Source: Nakamurella lactea DSM 19367 (GTDB lineage Bacteria > Actinomycetota > Actinomycetes > Mycobacteriales > Nakamurellaceae). From it: a stretch of DNA of 64,000 nt. Each line of letters begins with the position of its first letter. The first letter of the stretch is position 1. The DNA lies in assembly GCF_000426645.1 (NCBI RefSeq), contig NZ_AUFT01000005.1, forward strand, positions 248,001 to 312,000, written 5' to 3'. Under the pieces are notes generated by a model. The model was given only the letters and a program-made list of their open reading frames with translations. It searched no databases and was not told the DNA's origin. The position numbers were made by a program, and so were the translations under genes. Shown here piece after piece: positions 8,646-16,971 of this stretch.

Positions 8646-9692
8646 TCAATGCCGGTGGGTCCACTCCAGCAGCTTCTCGATGGTCCAGGTGGTGACGATC
8701 CGCTCGGGGGCGATGCGGTGCGCCGCGGCCTTGTCGGCGCCGTAGTTGAGGAATTCCAACTGGCCGGGGGCGTGCGAGTCGGTGTCGATGGAGAACAGGC
8801 AGCCGGCGTCGACGGCGATGTCCAGCAGGTCGTCCGGCGGGTCCTGTCGTTCCGGCCGCGAGTTGATCTCCACCGCCGTCTGCGCCTCGGCGCAGGCGGC
8901 GAAGACCGCGTCGGCGTCGAAGTTCGACTGTGGCCGCCGCACTTTGACCAACGTCCCGTCGGTGGAGACGTCCAGCTTGCGTCCGGTGCAGTGCCCGAGG
9001 ATGTCGGTGTGGGGGTTGCGGATCGCGGCGATCATTCGCCGGGTCATCGCACTGCGATCCATCGTCAGCTTGCTGTGCACCGAGGCGACCACCACGTCGA
9101 GCCGCGCCAGCACGTCGTCGTCGCCGTCCAGCGAGCCGTCGAGGTTGATGTCGACCTCGACACCGGTGAGGATCCGGAACGGCGTACCGCCGTCGGTCGC
9201 GGCGGCCTCGTTGAGGGCGGCGATCTCGTCGAGCTGGGCCAACAGCCGGTCCCTGGTCAGGCCGCGGGCGACGGTGAGCCGGGGGGAGTGGTCGGTGACC
9301 ACCAGATACTCGTGACCCAGCGCCCGGGCCGCCGCCGCCATGGTGGCGATCGAGGCGCCGCCGTCACTGGCCAGCGAATGGGTGTGGCAGTCGCCGCGCA
9401 GTGCCTCGCGGATGGCCGCGCCGGCGCCGAGCGGCACCACCGTTTCCTGCTCGAGTTTGACGATCCGGTCCGGGACCTTGCCGGCCGCCGCCTGCTGGAT
9501 GACGGCGGCGGTGCTCGGCCCGATGCCGGGCAGGAAGGTGACGGTGCCGTTCGTCAGCCGCTGCTGCAGTTCGTCAGCCGGGAGATCCCGCAGTACCTTC
9601 GCGGCCTTGAGGAATGCCTCGGACTTGCGGGAGTCGAGCCGGCCACGGTCCGACAGGTACGACACCCGCTCCAAGGCCTCGATCGGATCCAT
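8646..9692 (-). CDS. PHP-domain phosphoesterase with helix-hairpin-helix N-terminus
   Basis: 348 residues. The N-terminal ~95 residues resemble the helix-hairpin-helix region of PolX-type polymerases (FLPGIGPSTAAVIQQ near residue 53). The C-terminal PHP domain starts at GDCHTHSLASDG and continues with VVTDHS, a Glu in GVEVDIN, ASVHSK, HCTGRK and DTDSHA, so the metal-binding His/Asp set looks complete. There is no nucleotidyltransferase domain between the two parts, so it is not a full polymerase X. It may be a nuclease or phosphatase; the family is also loosely annotated as histidinol-phosphatase-like. Minus-strand neighbour of prs. Confidence 0.87.
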   Translation of the reverse strand: MDPIEALERVSYLSDRGRLDSRKSEAFLKAAKVLRDLPADELQQRLTNGTVTFLPGIGPSTAAVIQQAAAGKVPDRIVKLEQETVVPLGAGAAIREALRGDCHTHSLASDGGASIATMAAAARALGHEYLVVTDHSPRLTVARGLTRDRLLAQLDEIAALNEAAATDGGTPFRILTGVEVDINLDGSLDGDDDVLARLDVVVASVHSKLTMDRSAMTRRMIAAIRNPHTDILGHCTGRKLDVSTDGTLVKVRRPQSNFDADAVFAACAEAQTAVEINSRPERQDPPDDLLDIAVDAGCLFSIDTDSHAPGQLEFLNYGADKAAAHRIAPERIVTTWTIEKLLEWTHRH

Positions 9693-9724
9693 GGGCGCCA
9701 GGGTAAGCGGTCGACGAACTGCCC

Positions 9725-10705
9725 TCAGAACAGGCTCTGACCAGTGATCGGCTCGTCCTGGGTGAACAGGGCGCTGACGGACTCGCCGTCGTGGATCCGG
9801 CGCATCGCCTCGGCCAGTGCCGGGGCGATCGACAGCACGGTGAGGACGTCCTCGTGCCCGGCCCGCTGCTGCGCGGGGATGGGGACCGTGTTGGTGCAGA
9901 CGATCTCCTGCACCTCGTCGAGCTGACCGATCCGCTCCAGCGCACCGTCCGCGAACAGTCCGTGGGTGCAGGCGACCCGAACGCTCTTCACGCCCTGCTG
10001 GCGCAGCACCCTGACCAGCTCGATGATCGTGCTGCCCTTGGCGATCTCGTCGTCGAGGACGATCACGTCGCGGCCGTCGATGTCGCCGATCACCGAGGTG
10101 ATGGCCACCCGGTCGTCGGCGAATCGTTGTTTGGCGCCGGCCGCCACCCCGGTGCCGAGCATCCGGGCGAACGTCGCTGCCTCCTTCGCGTTGCCGAGGT
10201 CGGGGGAGACCACGACGGTGTTGCTCAGGTCGCTGCTGGCGAAGTGCCTTGCCAGCTCGCGCAGCGCGTGCAGGTGATCGACCGGGATGGAGAAGAAGCC
10301 GTGCACCTGCGGGGAGTGCAGCGTCATGGTCAGCACCCGGTCGGCGCCGGCGGCGACCATCAGGTCGGCCATCAGCCGGGCGCCGATGGAGATCCGCGGC
10401 GCGTCCTTCTTGTCCGAGCGGGCGTAGGCGTAGTGCGGCATCACCACGGTGACCCGGCCGGCCGACGCGCCGCGGGCCGCGTCGATCATCAGCAGCAGCT
10501 CGACCAGGTGCTCTTGCACCGGCGCCACCAGCGGTTGAATCAGGTAGACGTCACGCTCGCGGCAGTTGGCCAGCAGCTGCACCTCGAGGCAGTCGTTGGC
10601 GAACCGGGTGACCCGGGACGGCTGCAGCGCTACGCCGAGTTCGGCGCAGACCTCGGCTGCGAGTTCGGGGTGGGCGCTGCCGCTGAAGACCGCGATATCC
10701 CGCAA
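9725..10705 (-). CDS. prs: ribose-phosphate pyrophosphokinase (divergent PRPP synthetase)
   Basis: Makes PRPP from ribose 5-phosphate and ATP for nucleotide, His and Trp synthesis. 326 residues with both PRTase-like halves: FSGSAHPEL near the start, ATP-loop region DKKDAPRISIGARLMADL, and TMTLHSPQVHGFFSIPVDHL. The PRPP-binding loop reads VLDDEIAKGST instead of the usual DDMIDTGGT form, so this is a divergent paralogue and possibly not the housekeeping enzyme. The start is TTG with AGGAG placed 7-8 bases upstream, and the product begins at the family position (MRDIAVFSG). Confidence 0.88.
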   Translation of the reverse strand: MRDIAVFSGSAHPELAAEVCAELGVALQPSRVTRFANDCLEVQLLANCRERDVYLIQPLVAPVQEHLVELLLMIDAARGASAGRVTVVMPHYAYARSDKKDAPRISIGARLMADLMVAAGADRVLTMTLHSPQVHGFFSIPVDHLHALRELARHFASSDLSNTVVVSPDLGNAKEAATFARMLGTGVAAGAKQRFADDRVAITSVIGDIDGRDVIVLDDEIAKGSTIIELVRVLRQQGVKSVRVACTHGLFADGALERIGQLDEVQEIVCTNTVPIPAQQRAGHEDVLTVLSIAPALAEAMRRIHDGESVSALFTQDEPITGQSLF

Positions 10706-10830
10706 CGGGTTTCTCCTGACGTTCGGGCCGCAGACAGCCCCGTGCAGTGCCGCCTGCGACGGTAGCGCACATGGGTGGGAAAGGTGTCGGCGCGGGGAAG
10801 TTTTGCTGACCTGCCGGTGTTGCCGGGAGG

Positions 10831-11892
10831 GTGAGCGAATTGAAGCTGTCCGTCCTCGATCTGGTCCCGGTGCGCACCGACCAGAGCACCTCCGATGCGT
10901 TGGCGGCGAGCGTGGAGGTGGCCAAGGTCGCCGACGGTGCCGGTTACACCCGGTACTGGGTGGCCGAGCATCACAACATGACGTCGGTGGCCGCCACCTC
11001 GCCGCCGGTGGTGATCGGGCACCTGGCCGCCCGGACCGAGCGGATCAGGGTCGGCTCCGGCGGCGTGATGCTGCCCAACCACGCGCCGCTGGCCGTCGCC
11101 GAACAGTTCGCCCTGCTGGAGGCGGCCTATCCGGGGCGGATCGACCTGGGCATCGGCCGGGCGCCGGGATCGGACCCGGTGACGTCGATGGCGCTGCGCG
11201 GGCCGGCCGGCCGCGGCGACGCCGACATCGAGAACTTCCCGCGCTACCTGGATGACGTTCGTGCCCTGATGGACACCGAAGGGGCGGTGGTCCGGCTGGC
11301 CACGGGTGAGTACGAACTGCGGGCCACCCCGCGAGCGGCCGGGTCCCCGCCGCTGTGGCTGCTCGGCTCGTCCGACTACTCGGCACACCTGGCCGCAGCC
11401 AAGGGGCTGCCGTACGTCTTCGCCCACCATTTCTCCGGCCAGGGCACCGAGCGTGCGTTGGAGATCTACCGCAGCGAGTTCCAGCCGAGTGAGCTGACGC
11501 CGGAACCCAGAACGTTCCTGACCCTCAACGTGGTGGTCGCCGACAGCGCAGAGGAAGCGGCGGCGTTGGCGCTGCCGAATGCGCAATCGATGGGTCGGCT
11601 GCGCACAGGTCGACCGATGGGCTTCCTGGACCTGGTCGAAGACGCGGCCGAGCGGGACATCACTGCGGACCAGCAGCCGCTGGTCGAGGACGGCCTGCGG
11701 CGGGTGGTACTCGGAACTCCGCCCGACGCGGCCGCCCAAATCGTCCGGCTGGCAGCACATTTCGGTGTCGACGAGGTGATGATCAGCCCGTTGGCCTCCG
11801 CGCATCGCGGGGAGGACCCGCGCCGGTCGGTCGGTCGCGAACGCACCCTTGAGCTACTCGCCGCGGAATTGCTGACGCCGGCATCCGTCTGA
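10831..11892 (+). CDS. LLM-class flavin-dependent oxidoreductase
   Basis: Luciferase-like TIM-barrel monooxygenase using reduced FMN or F420. 353 residues with the typical LSVLDLVPVR opening, YWVAEHHNM, ATSPPVVIGHLAARTERIRVGSGGVMLPNHAPL and the IDLGIGRAPGSD signature. The substrate cannot be told from sequence. The GTG at 10831 has no spaced ribosome site, whereas TTG at 10840 lies 9 bases after GGGAGG and would give a product starting at the family position MKLSVLD; the true start is unsettled. A hairpin terminator follows closely. Confidence 0.9.
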   Translation: MSELKLSVLDLVPVRTDQSTSDALAASVEVAKVADGAGYTRYWVAEHHNMTSVAATSPPVVIGHLAARTERIRVGSGGVMLPNHAPLAVAEQFALLEAAYPGRIDLGIGRAPGSDPVTSMALRGPAGRGDADIENFPRYLDDVRALMDTEGAVVRLATGEYELRATPRAAGSPPLWLLGSSDYSAHLAAAKGLPYVFAHHFSGQGTERALEIYRSEFQPSELTPEPRTFLTLNVVVADSAEEAAALALPNAQSMGRLRTGRPMGFLDLVEDAAERDITADQQPLVEDGLRRVVLGTPPDAAAQIVRLAAHFGVDEVMISPLASAHRGEDPRRSVGRERTLELLAAELLTPASV

Positions 11893-11895
11893 TCA

Positions 11896-11922
11896 CCGCC
11901 GTGCCCGGACCGGGCACGGCGT
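11896..11922 (+). terminator. intrinsic terminator after the LLM oxidoreductase
   Basis: Inverted repeat GCCGTGCCCGG (11898-11908) and CCGGGCACGGC (11910-11920), a very stable stem just after the stop codon at 11892. Confidence 0.8.
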
Positions 11923-11957
11923 GACGCCGTCGGGCCGCTGTCCCATGGCACATCTGT

Positions 11958-11976
11958 CAACGGTCGGAAACCGTTG
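11958..11976. promoter_or_regulatory. inverted repeat upstream of the glycosidase promoter
   Basis: CAACGGT (11958-11964), five-base spacer, ACCGTTG (11970-11976). It lies ~50 bases upstream of the predicted -35 of the secreted glycosidase, a position that suits a regulator-binding site. The regulator is unknown. Confidence 0.4.
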
Positions 11977-12027
11977 CGCTGCCGGGCATGCGCCGACTCG
12001 ACTCGGTGAACAACCGTCAGGACACCC

Positions 12028-12057
12028 TTGACAACGCTCGGGCCAGGCAACCATGCT
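12028..12057 (+). promoter_or_regulatory. candidate sigma70-type promoter of the secreted glycosidase
   Basis: TTGACA (12028-12033), 18-base spacer, CATGCT (12052-12057). The predicted start is ~44 bases upstream of the ATG at 12108, leaving room for the GGAG ribosome site at 12095-12098. Confidence 0.5.
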
Positions 12058-12107
12058 GTTCCTGCCAACCAAATGGTGTTCTGTATCACCGAACGGAGTG
12101 CAAGAAC

Positions 12108-14177
12108 ATGCGAATGTTGTCGGGGATTCGCCCCATGCTGACTGTCTTCCTCACCGCAGGTCTTCTCGTTACGGCCGCACCGGCGCAAGCCGGTTCGCCA
12201 ATCAACTCTCCCAGAACCATCGTCAACGTCATGAATACGCCGTACAGCGCCGCGGGCGACGGCGTGGCCAACGATCGTTCCTCGATTCAGCGCGCTCTCG
12301 ACGATGTCGCCCGGCTCGGCGGCGGAACGGTCCAGCTTCCGGCGGGCCATACGTATTTGACCGGAAGCCTGGTACTGGCAAGCAATACCACGCTGGAAGT
12401 CGACGGAACGCTGCTGCAGAGCCAATCGGACGCAGACTACGGCTACACGCCGATTCACGGCCACAACATGCCGGCGACGTCGGACTGCGTCAGTGACGTC
12501 GGACCATGCCCGTGGGACCACTCGATGTACCACAACTTGCCGCTGCTGTACGCCGGGAACCAGCACAACGTCACCATTACAGGTGACGGCGTGATTCAAC
12601 TGTCGGAGGCGGCTTCGGACGCGGCAACGATTCATCTGACGGCGGTCGGGCTCTATCGTGTTTCGCACTACGAGATCAGCCATGTCCAGATCCTCGGAGC
12701 CGTCGAGTACAACCTGTCGTTGTTCACGACCGACCACGGGCTCATAAAAGACCTGACGATCACTGCGGCTGCCGGCAACGTCGACGGCTACCACGCCAAC
12801 ACCGATGGAATCAGCCTGCAGAACTCTCAGCACGTCCGGATCACCGGCAACACCATCCGCAACGGTGACGATGCGATCTACATCTGGTCGTCGTACCGCG
12901 ATCCCCGGGCGTATATCAGTTCCCTCGGTGGTTCATTGTGGTGGTCGACCGATGAGCCGCAGCCGTCGACCGATATCGAAATCGACCACAACGACGTGGT
13001 TCACACTCCCGGCTTGGGAGTGGGATTCATCGTGTGGGGCACTGGAGCGCCCGACCAGCGCTCGGTGGAGGTCTCGGACGTCCGCATTCACGACAATTCG
13101 TTGACCTCGACGTCGCGAGCCATCGGCTGCTGGTGCGACAACCCCTATCACGGGCAATCGCCCTTCACGAATAACGAGGCCGGCGACCAGTCGGCCATCA
13201 CCGGCGTGCAAATCTTCCGCAACACCTACGCTTCCGCCTACATGCAAGGATTCGTCGCGACCGATCTGAAGGCCGATTTCGAGTTGCTCGGGGCCAACAC
13301 CGTGATGAACGGTGATTTCGAGCAGACCGGCACGGCATGGTGGAGCACCCGGACCGAGCCGAGGGCCGACAGCGACGTCGGGGCCACCGACCAGGCCCAC
13401 GCCGCGGTACTGCGCAACCCACAGGCCCGATCAGCCCTCCGATCCATGGACGGCTGGGTCGGGTACCTGCAGCCTCGCGGAGTTGGTTTCGCCGAGCTGT
13501 CACAGGGTCTCGGCCTGACCGGCCCGATCCCGAACGTCGGGTTCGACACCGGCGCATACACCCTGTCGACGGATGTCGTCACCGGATCGGAGCCCGTCCA
13601 GCTGTTCGTCTACAACACCTGCACCGGAAAGACTCTCGCTTCGAAGGCTTTCACGTCCCGCACACCGACACGGCACAGTGTCTCGTTCACCATGAATAGT
13701 GACTGCGCCAACGTACAGGTCGGAGTCAGGACCCCCAGGGATCATCGCGGCAACACCTGGGCGCTGATCGACAGCGTTGCGGTCACCCGCGATCTGACGG
13801 CCATCGATGACTCCGACCCAACGGTGACCTACGCCGGCAGTTGGGGCACCTACGCCAATGCCGGCACCTGGGGTGGCACCGACGCGGTCGGCAAGGCTGC
13901 CGGCGCGAGTGTCACCATCCCCTTCACCGGTGTCCGCGCCGTCGTTCTCGCGGTGACGGACTACAACCTCGGCGAGGTCGCGGTATACCTCGACGGATCC
14001 CTCGTCACCACGTCCGACCTCTACACGCCCGACAAGCGGACCGGCCAGGTGGTCTTCGACACCGGGACGGTTGCCGCAGGGTCGCACACGCTCGAGCTGG
14101 TCACGACCGGGACGAAGAACCCAGCGTCCAAAGGCACTTTCAGCGACTGGGATGCGGTCTTGGTCCAACCGAGCTGA
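12108..14177 (+). CDS. secreted beta-helix glycosidase (GH28/pectate-lyase-3-like) with carbohydrate-binding C-terminus
   Basis: 689 residues. The first ~28 residues are a Sec signal peptide (basic start, hydrophobic core, APAQA cleavage region), so the product is exported. Residues ~35-420 are a right-handed beta-helix domain: the opening DGVANDRSSIQRALDDV, GGGTVQLPAG and later HxNTDGISL and NGDDAIYI segments resemble GH28-type enzymes, where Asp residues in NTDG and GDD are catalytic. Two jelly-roll-like modules follow: residues ~430-580 (NGDFE start, CBM4-like) and ~585-689. The ATG at 12108 has GGAG 9 bases upstream; an earlier in-frame ATG at 11988 would bury the signal peptide and is rejected. 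Plant cell-wall pectin is a plausible but unproven substrate. Confidence 0.85.
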   Translation: MRMLSGIRPMLTVFLTAGLLVTAAPAQAGSPINSPRTIVNVMNTPYSAAGDGVANDRSSIQRALDDVARLGGGTVQLPAGHTYLTGSLVLASNTTLEVDGTLLQSQSDADYGYTPIHGHNMPATSDCVSDVGPCPWDHSMYHNLPLLYAGNQHNVTITGDGVIQLSEAASDAATIHLTAVGLYRVSHYEISHVQILGAVEYNLSLFTTDHGLIKDLTITAAAGNVDGYHANTDGISLQNSQHVRITGNTIRNGDDAIYIWSSYRDPRAYISSLGGSLWWSTDEPQPSTDIEIDHNDVVHTPGLGVGFIVWGTGAPDQRSVEVSDVRIHDNSLTSTSRAIGCWCDNPYHGQSPFTNNEAGDQSAITGVQIFRNTYASAYMQGFVATDLKADFELLGANTVMNGDFEQTGTAWWSTRTEPRADSDVGATDQAHAAVLRNPQARSALRSMDGWVGYLQPRGVGFAELSQGLGLTGPIPNVGFDTGAYTLSTDVVTGSEPVQLFVYNTCTGKTLASKAFTSRTPTRHSVSFTMNSDCANVQVGVRTPRDHRGNTWALIDSVAVTRDLTAIDDSDPTVTYAGSWGTYANAGTWGGTDAVGKAAGASVTIPFTGVRAVVLAVTDYNLGEVAVYLDGSLVTTSDLYTPDKRTGQVVFDTGTVAAGSHTLELVTTGTKNPASKGTFSDWDAVLVQPS

Positions 14178-14252
14178 CAATCGCCGCGGGCTGTCGGTTG
14201 GATCGTGCCGGGGTTGCCGGCGTTGGCGGAAGAGGTTCATTCGCCGCCCGAC

Positions 14253-15041
14253 TCAGGACCGTGCCGGCTGGGCCGCGGCATGGGCGAACTTCCCGGCGAG
14301 GAAGTCCTCCCACGAACGGGCACCCCGGTCTGCGCGCAGGTCGGCGAGGTTGTCGCCGGCCCGATAGGCCCGGCCGGCCTTCCCGGGGATCCGCACCGGC
14401 GGCCGCAACCGGTGCTTGCCACTGGCCCGCAGAAAGGTGTCGGCGAGCTCGGCCATGTCGTAGACCCGTGGCCCGGCCAGATCTGACACCAGCCCGGCCG
14501 GCGATTGAAGCGTCAGATCAACCAGTCGAGCGGCGACGTCGCGGGCATCCACCGGTTCGAATCGCAACCCGCCCGGGATCGGGAACACCGGTAGCTTCGC
14601 CATCGTCGTGACCGTCTTGAACACCAGGTCGTGGAACTGTGCCGCCCGCATGGTGGTCCAGCCGATGCCGGATCCGGCGATGGCCTGTTCGGCGGCGAGT
14701 TTGGACTGAAGCCAGCCGACCGGGACCCGGTCGGCGCCGATCACCGAGATGTACACCAGGTGTTCGACGCCGGCCGCGCGGGCGGCGCGGACCAGGTGCG
14801 CGGTCGCCTCCGCGTCGCCCTTCGGACCGCCGGCCAGGTGCAGCACCGTGTGCACGCCGCCGACGGCCGCGTCGATGCCCTGGTCCGTGCGGAGATCGCC
14901 GCTGACGTACTCGACGCCGTCGGCGCTGTCGTGCGGCTGGCGGCTGAGCACCCGCACAGGGTGGCCCGCTGCGCGTAGCAGGGGCAGCACGTGGCCGCCG
15001 AGCGTTCCGGTGCCGCCGGTGAGCAGAATGGGAGTGGACAT
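14253..15041 (-). CDS. NAD(P)-binding SDR/NmrA-like oxidoreductase
   Basis: Atypical short-chain dehydrogenase, 262 residues. The Rossmann motif TGGTGTLGGHV is at residues 8-18 and HLAGG follows near residue 69. The canonical active-site YxxxK is not clear (the region reads VGWLQSKLAAEQ), as in NmrA and epimerase-like members that bind NAD(P) without classical chemistry. The ATG has a GGAGG site upstream. It is divergent from an ECF41-type sigma factor. In that group the adjacent target is commonly a carboxymuconolactone decarboxylase, oxidoreductase or epimerase, so this gene is probably the sigma factor's target. Confidence 0.88.
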   Translation of the reverse strand: MSTPILLTGGTGTLGGHVLPLLRAAGHPVRVLSRQPHDSADGVEYVSGDLRTDQGIDAAVGGVHTVLHLAGGPKGDAEATAHLVRAARAAGVEHLVYISVIGADRVPVGWLQSKLAAEQAIAGSGIGWTTMRAAQFHDLVFKTVTTMAKLPVFPIPGGLRFEPVDARDVAARLVDLTLQSPAGLVSDLAGPRVYDMAELADTFLRASGKHRLRPPVRIPGKAGRAYRAGDNLADLRADRGARSWEDFLAGKFAHAAAQPARS

Positions 15042-15084
15042 AAGGTTGCCTCCAGAATCGGATGGTCCGTCGGCAGTGCGCCTG

Positions 15085-15149
15085 CGGTCACATCAGCCCG
15101 CGCTCGCGGGTCTATCTGTCAGACCCGCGAGGACGAAGGAATGTGACCG
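15085..15149. promoter_or_regulatory. symmetric divergent ECF41-type promoter region
   Basis: Two 9-bp boxes, CGGTCACAT (15085-15093) and its exact reverse complement (15141-15149), flank a perfect inverted repeat, TCGCGGGTCT (15104-15113) and AGACCCGCGA (15121-15130). All are centred on 15117. On each strand GGTCACA is followed after 16 bases by GGTC, close to the ECF41 promoter form TGTCACA-N16-CGTC as I recall it. This would drive the SDR gene leftward and the sigma gene rightward from starts only a few bases apart. Confidence 0.6.
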
Positions 15150-15166
15150 ATGAACGACGGTGTCCG

Positions 15167-16045
15167 ATGAACGACAGCGAATGGCTGGCCGAGCGATTCG
15201 AGGAGCAACGGGCGCATCTGCGATCGGTTGCCTACCGGATGCTCGGGTCGGTGAACGAGGCCGATGACGCGGTCCAGGAGGCGTGGCTGCGGCTGCATCG
15301 CACCGACGTCGACGGAGTGCAGAATCTCACCGCATGGCTCACCACCGTGGTGGCCAGAATCGCCCTGAACATGTTGCGGTCACGGCAGAACCGTCGTGAG
15401 GACCCGTTCGATGTGCACGTTCCGGAGCCGATCGTCAGCCCGGAGAGCGGGGTCGACCCGGAACACGAGGCGCTGCTGTCCGACTCGGTCGGGTTGGCCC
15501 TGCTGGTGGTGTTGGAGGCGCTGACGCCGGCCGAGCGGCTGTCGTTCGTGCTGCACGACATGTTCGCGGTGCCGTTCGACGAGATCGGCCCGATGATCGA
15601 TCGCTCACCGGCGGCCGCCCGGCAATTGGCCAGCCGGGCACGCCGCCGGGTGCAGGGCCAGCCCACCGCACCCGACCCGGACGTGGTGAAGCAACGCGAG
15701 GTGGTGAGCGCCTTCTTCGCCGCCTCGAAGGACGGCGACTTCGACGGACTGGTTGCGGTGTTGCACCCGGAGGTGATCCTGCGCTCTGACGGGGGAGCGG
15801 CCCGACCGAAGATGACCTTCACCCTGCACGGCGCGCAGGACGTCGCGAAGCAGGCGTTCACCTCGAGCCGGCTGTCGCCATTCGTGCATCCGGCGCTGAT
15901 CAACGGCGCCGCCGGCGTGGTGGTGGCGGCACACGGCAAGACGATGTTCGTGATGGCGTTCACCGTGACCGACTCGAAGATCGTGGCGATCGATGTGCTG
16001 GCAGATCCGGATCGGCTGCGGGAGGTTGACGTGTCGGCGCTGTGA
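15167..16045 (+). CDS. sigJ: ECF sigma factor, SigJ/ECF41 type
   Basis: 292-residue extracytoplasmic-function sigma factor. Sigma2 is at ~10-75 (YRMLGSVNEADDAVQEAWLR) and sigma4 at ~110-165 (LTPAERLSFVLHDMF and the helix-turn-helix). A SnoaL-like C-terminal extension carries the ECF41 marks: a DGGG-type motif (SDGGAAR) and a final ADPDRL like the NPDK motif. In this group the fused domain replaces an anti-sigma factor and modulates activity. The ATG at 15167 is chosen because it gives the family start MNDSEWLAERFEE; the frame is open to 15062. The symmetric promoter region upstream suggests autoregulation together with the SDR gene. The symbol is by similarity to mycobacterial SigJ. Confidence 0.9.
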   Translation: MNDSEWLAERFEEQRAHLRSVAYRMLGSVNEADDAVQEAWLRLHRTDVDGVQNLTAWLTTVVARIALNMLRSRQNRREDPFDVHVPEPIVSPESGVDPEHEALLSDSVGLALLVVLEALTPAERLSFVLHDMFAVPFDEIGPMIDRSPAAARQLASRARRRVQGQPTAPDPDVVKQREVVSAFFAASKDGDFDGLVAVLHPEVILRSDGGAARPKMTFTLHGAQDVAKQAFTSSRLSPFVHPALINGAAGVVVAAHGKTMFVMAFTVTDSKIVAIDVLADPDRLREVDVSAL

Positions 16046-16117
16046 TCGGAGGCCGGGGCGGGCGATTCGATGGAACTCGGGCACACTCGGTCCACGACGA
16101 ATGATGGGGTGGTGCTG

Positions 16118-16924
16118 ATGGCACAAGATGCTGACGCGGAAACGCTGCTTCCGAATCACCATGCCGGCCGCGTCCTGGTACGACGGCCGGGACCGAAGTT
16201 GACCGACGGTGTGGTCACGCACGTGAGCCGACGCCCCGTCGATCTGGCCAGGGCCGGGCAGCAGTGGGCCGCCTACGTAGACGCCTTCACGACGAACGGT
16301 TGGCAGGCGATCGAGGTCGAGCCGGCCGACGACTGCCCGGACGCACCCTTCGTCGAGGACACCGTGGTGGTCGACGGGGACTTCGCGGTGATCGCGCGAC
16401 CCGGCGTTGCGTCCAGGGTGCCCGAGACGCTCGGTGCGTCCCGGGCGGTCCGCGACCTCGGGATGGACGTCGTGGCCATTTCCGCACCCGGCACTCTGGA
16501 CGGCGGCGACGTCCTCAAACTCGGAAGCACCTGGTTCGTCGGCCTCGGCGGCCGAACGAACCAGGAGGGAGTCCGGCAGTTGACGGCGCTCACGGCACCC
16601 CGTGGCATATCTGTTGTGCCCATTCCCATCTCCGGGGTTCTGCATCTGAAGACGGCGATCACCGCCTTGCCCGACGGCACCCTGTTGGCGAACGTCGCGG
16701 CGATCGGACGGCCCGATCTGTTGCCACCGTTGACGCCTGCTCTCGACAGCGGTCCATGGCGGATGATCCTGCTCGACGACGATCGAATTCTGCTCTCCAG
16801 CAGTGCGCCCCGTACCGCCGAGATGCTCGCCGGCCGCGGCTATACGCCGGTCGTCGTGGACATCTCGGAGTTCGAGAAGCTGGAGTCCAGCGTTACCTGT
16901 CTGAGCGTCAGGCTCCGCGGGTGA
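16118..16924 (+). CDS. dimethylargininase (DDAH)
   Basis: Amidinotransferase-fold hydrolase that converts N-omega-methylated arginines to citrulline and methylamines. 268 residues. Visible active-site elements are PFVEDTVVV (substrate Glu/Asp), GTLDGGDVLKLG, the catalytic His in SGVLHLKTA and the nucleophilic Cys six residues after the SSV near the C-terminus (SSVTCLSVRLRG), all in family order. The ATG at 16118 is chosen (G-rich site about 5 bases upstream); in-frame upstream starts at 16070 and 16109 exist. Bacterial members may instead act on related guanidino compounds. It lies 72 bases after the sigma gene and may be cotranscribed. Confidence 0.87.
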   Translation: MAQDADAETLLPNHHAGRVLVRRPGPKLTDGVVTHVSRRPVDLARAGQQWAAYVDAFTTNGWQAIEVEPADDCPDAPFVEDTVVVDGDFAVIARPGVASRVPETLGASRAVRDLGMDVVAISAPGTLDGGDVLKLGSTWFVGLGGRTNQEGVRQLTALTAPRGISVVPIPISGVLHLKTAITALPDGTLLANVAAIGRPDLLPPLTPALDSGPWRMILLDDDRILLSSSAPRTAEMLAGRGYTPVVVDISEFEKLESSVTCLSVRLRG

Positions 16925-16971
16925 CGTTTCGTGCCGGACCAGCCCGTCATCGAGCCTGACACAATGGCGCG

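Noticed and set aside
9791-10765. 324-codon plus-strand frame
   Set aside because: Antisense to prs, with no family features.
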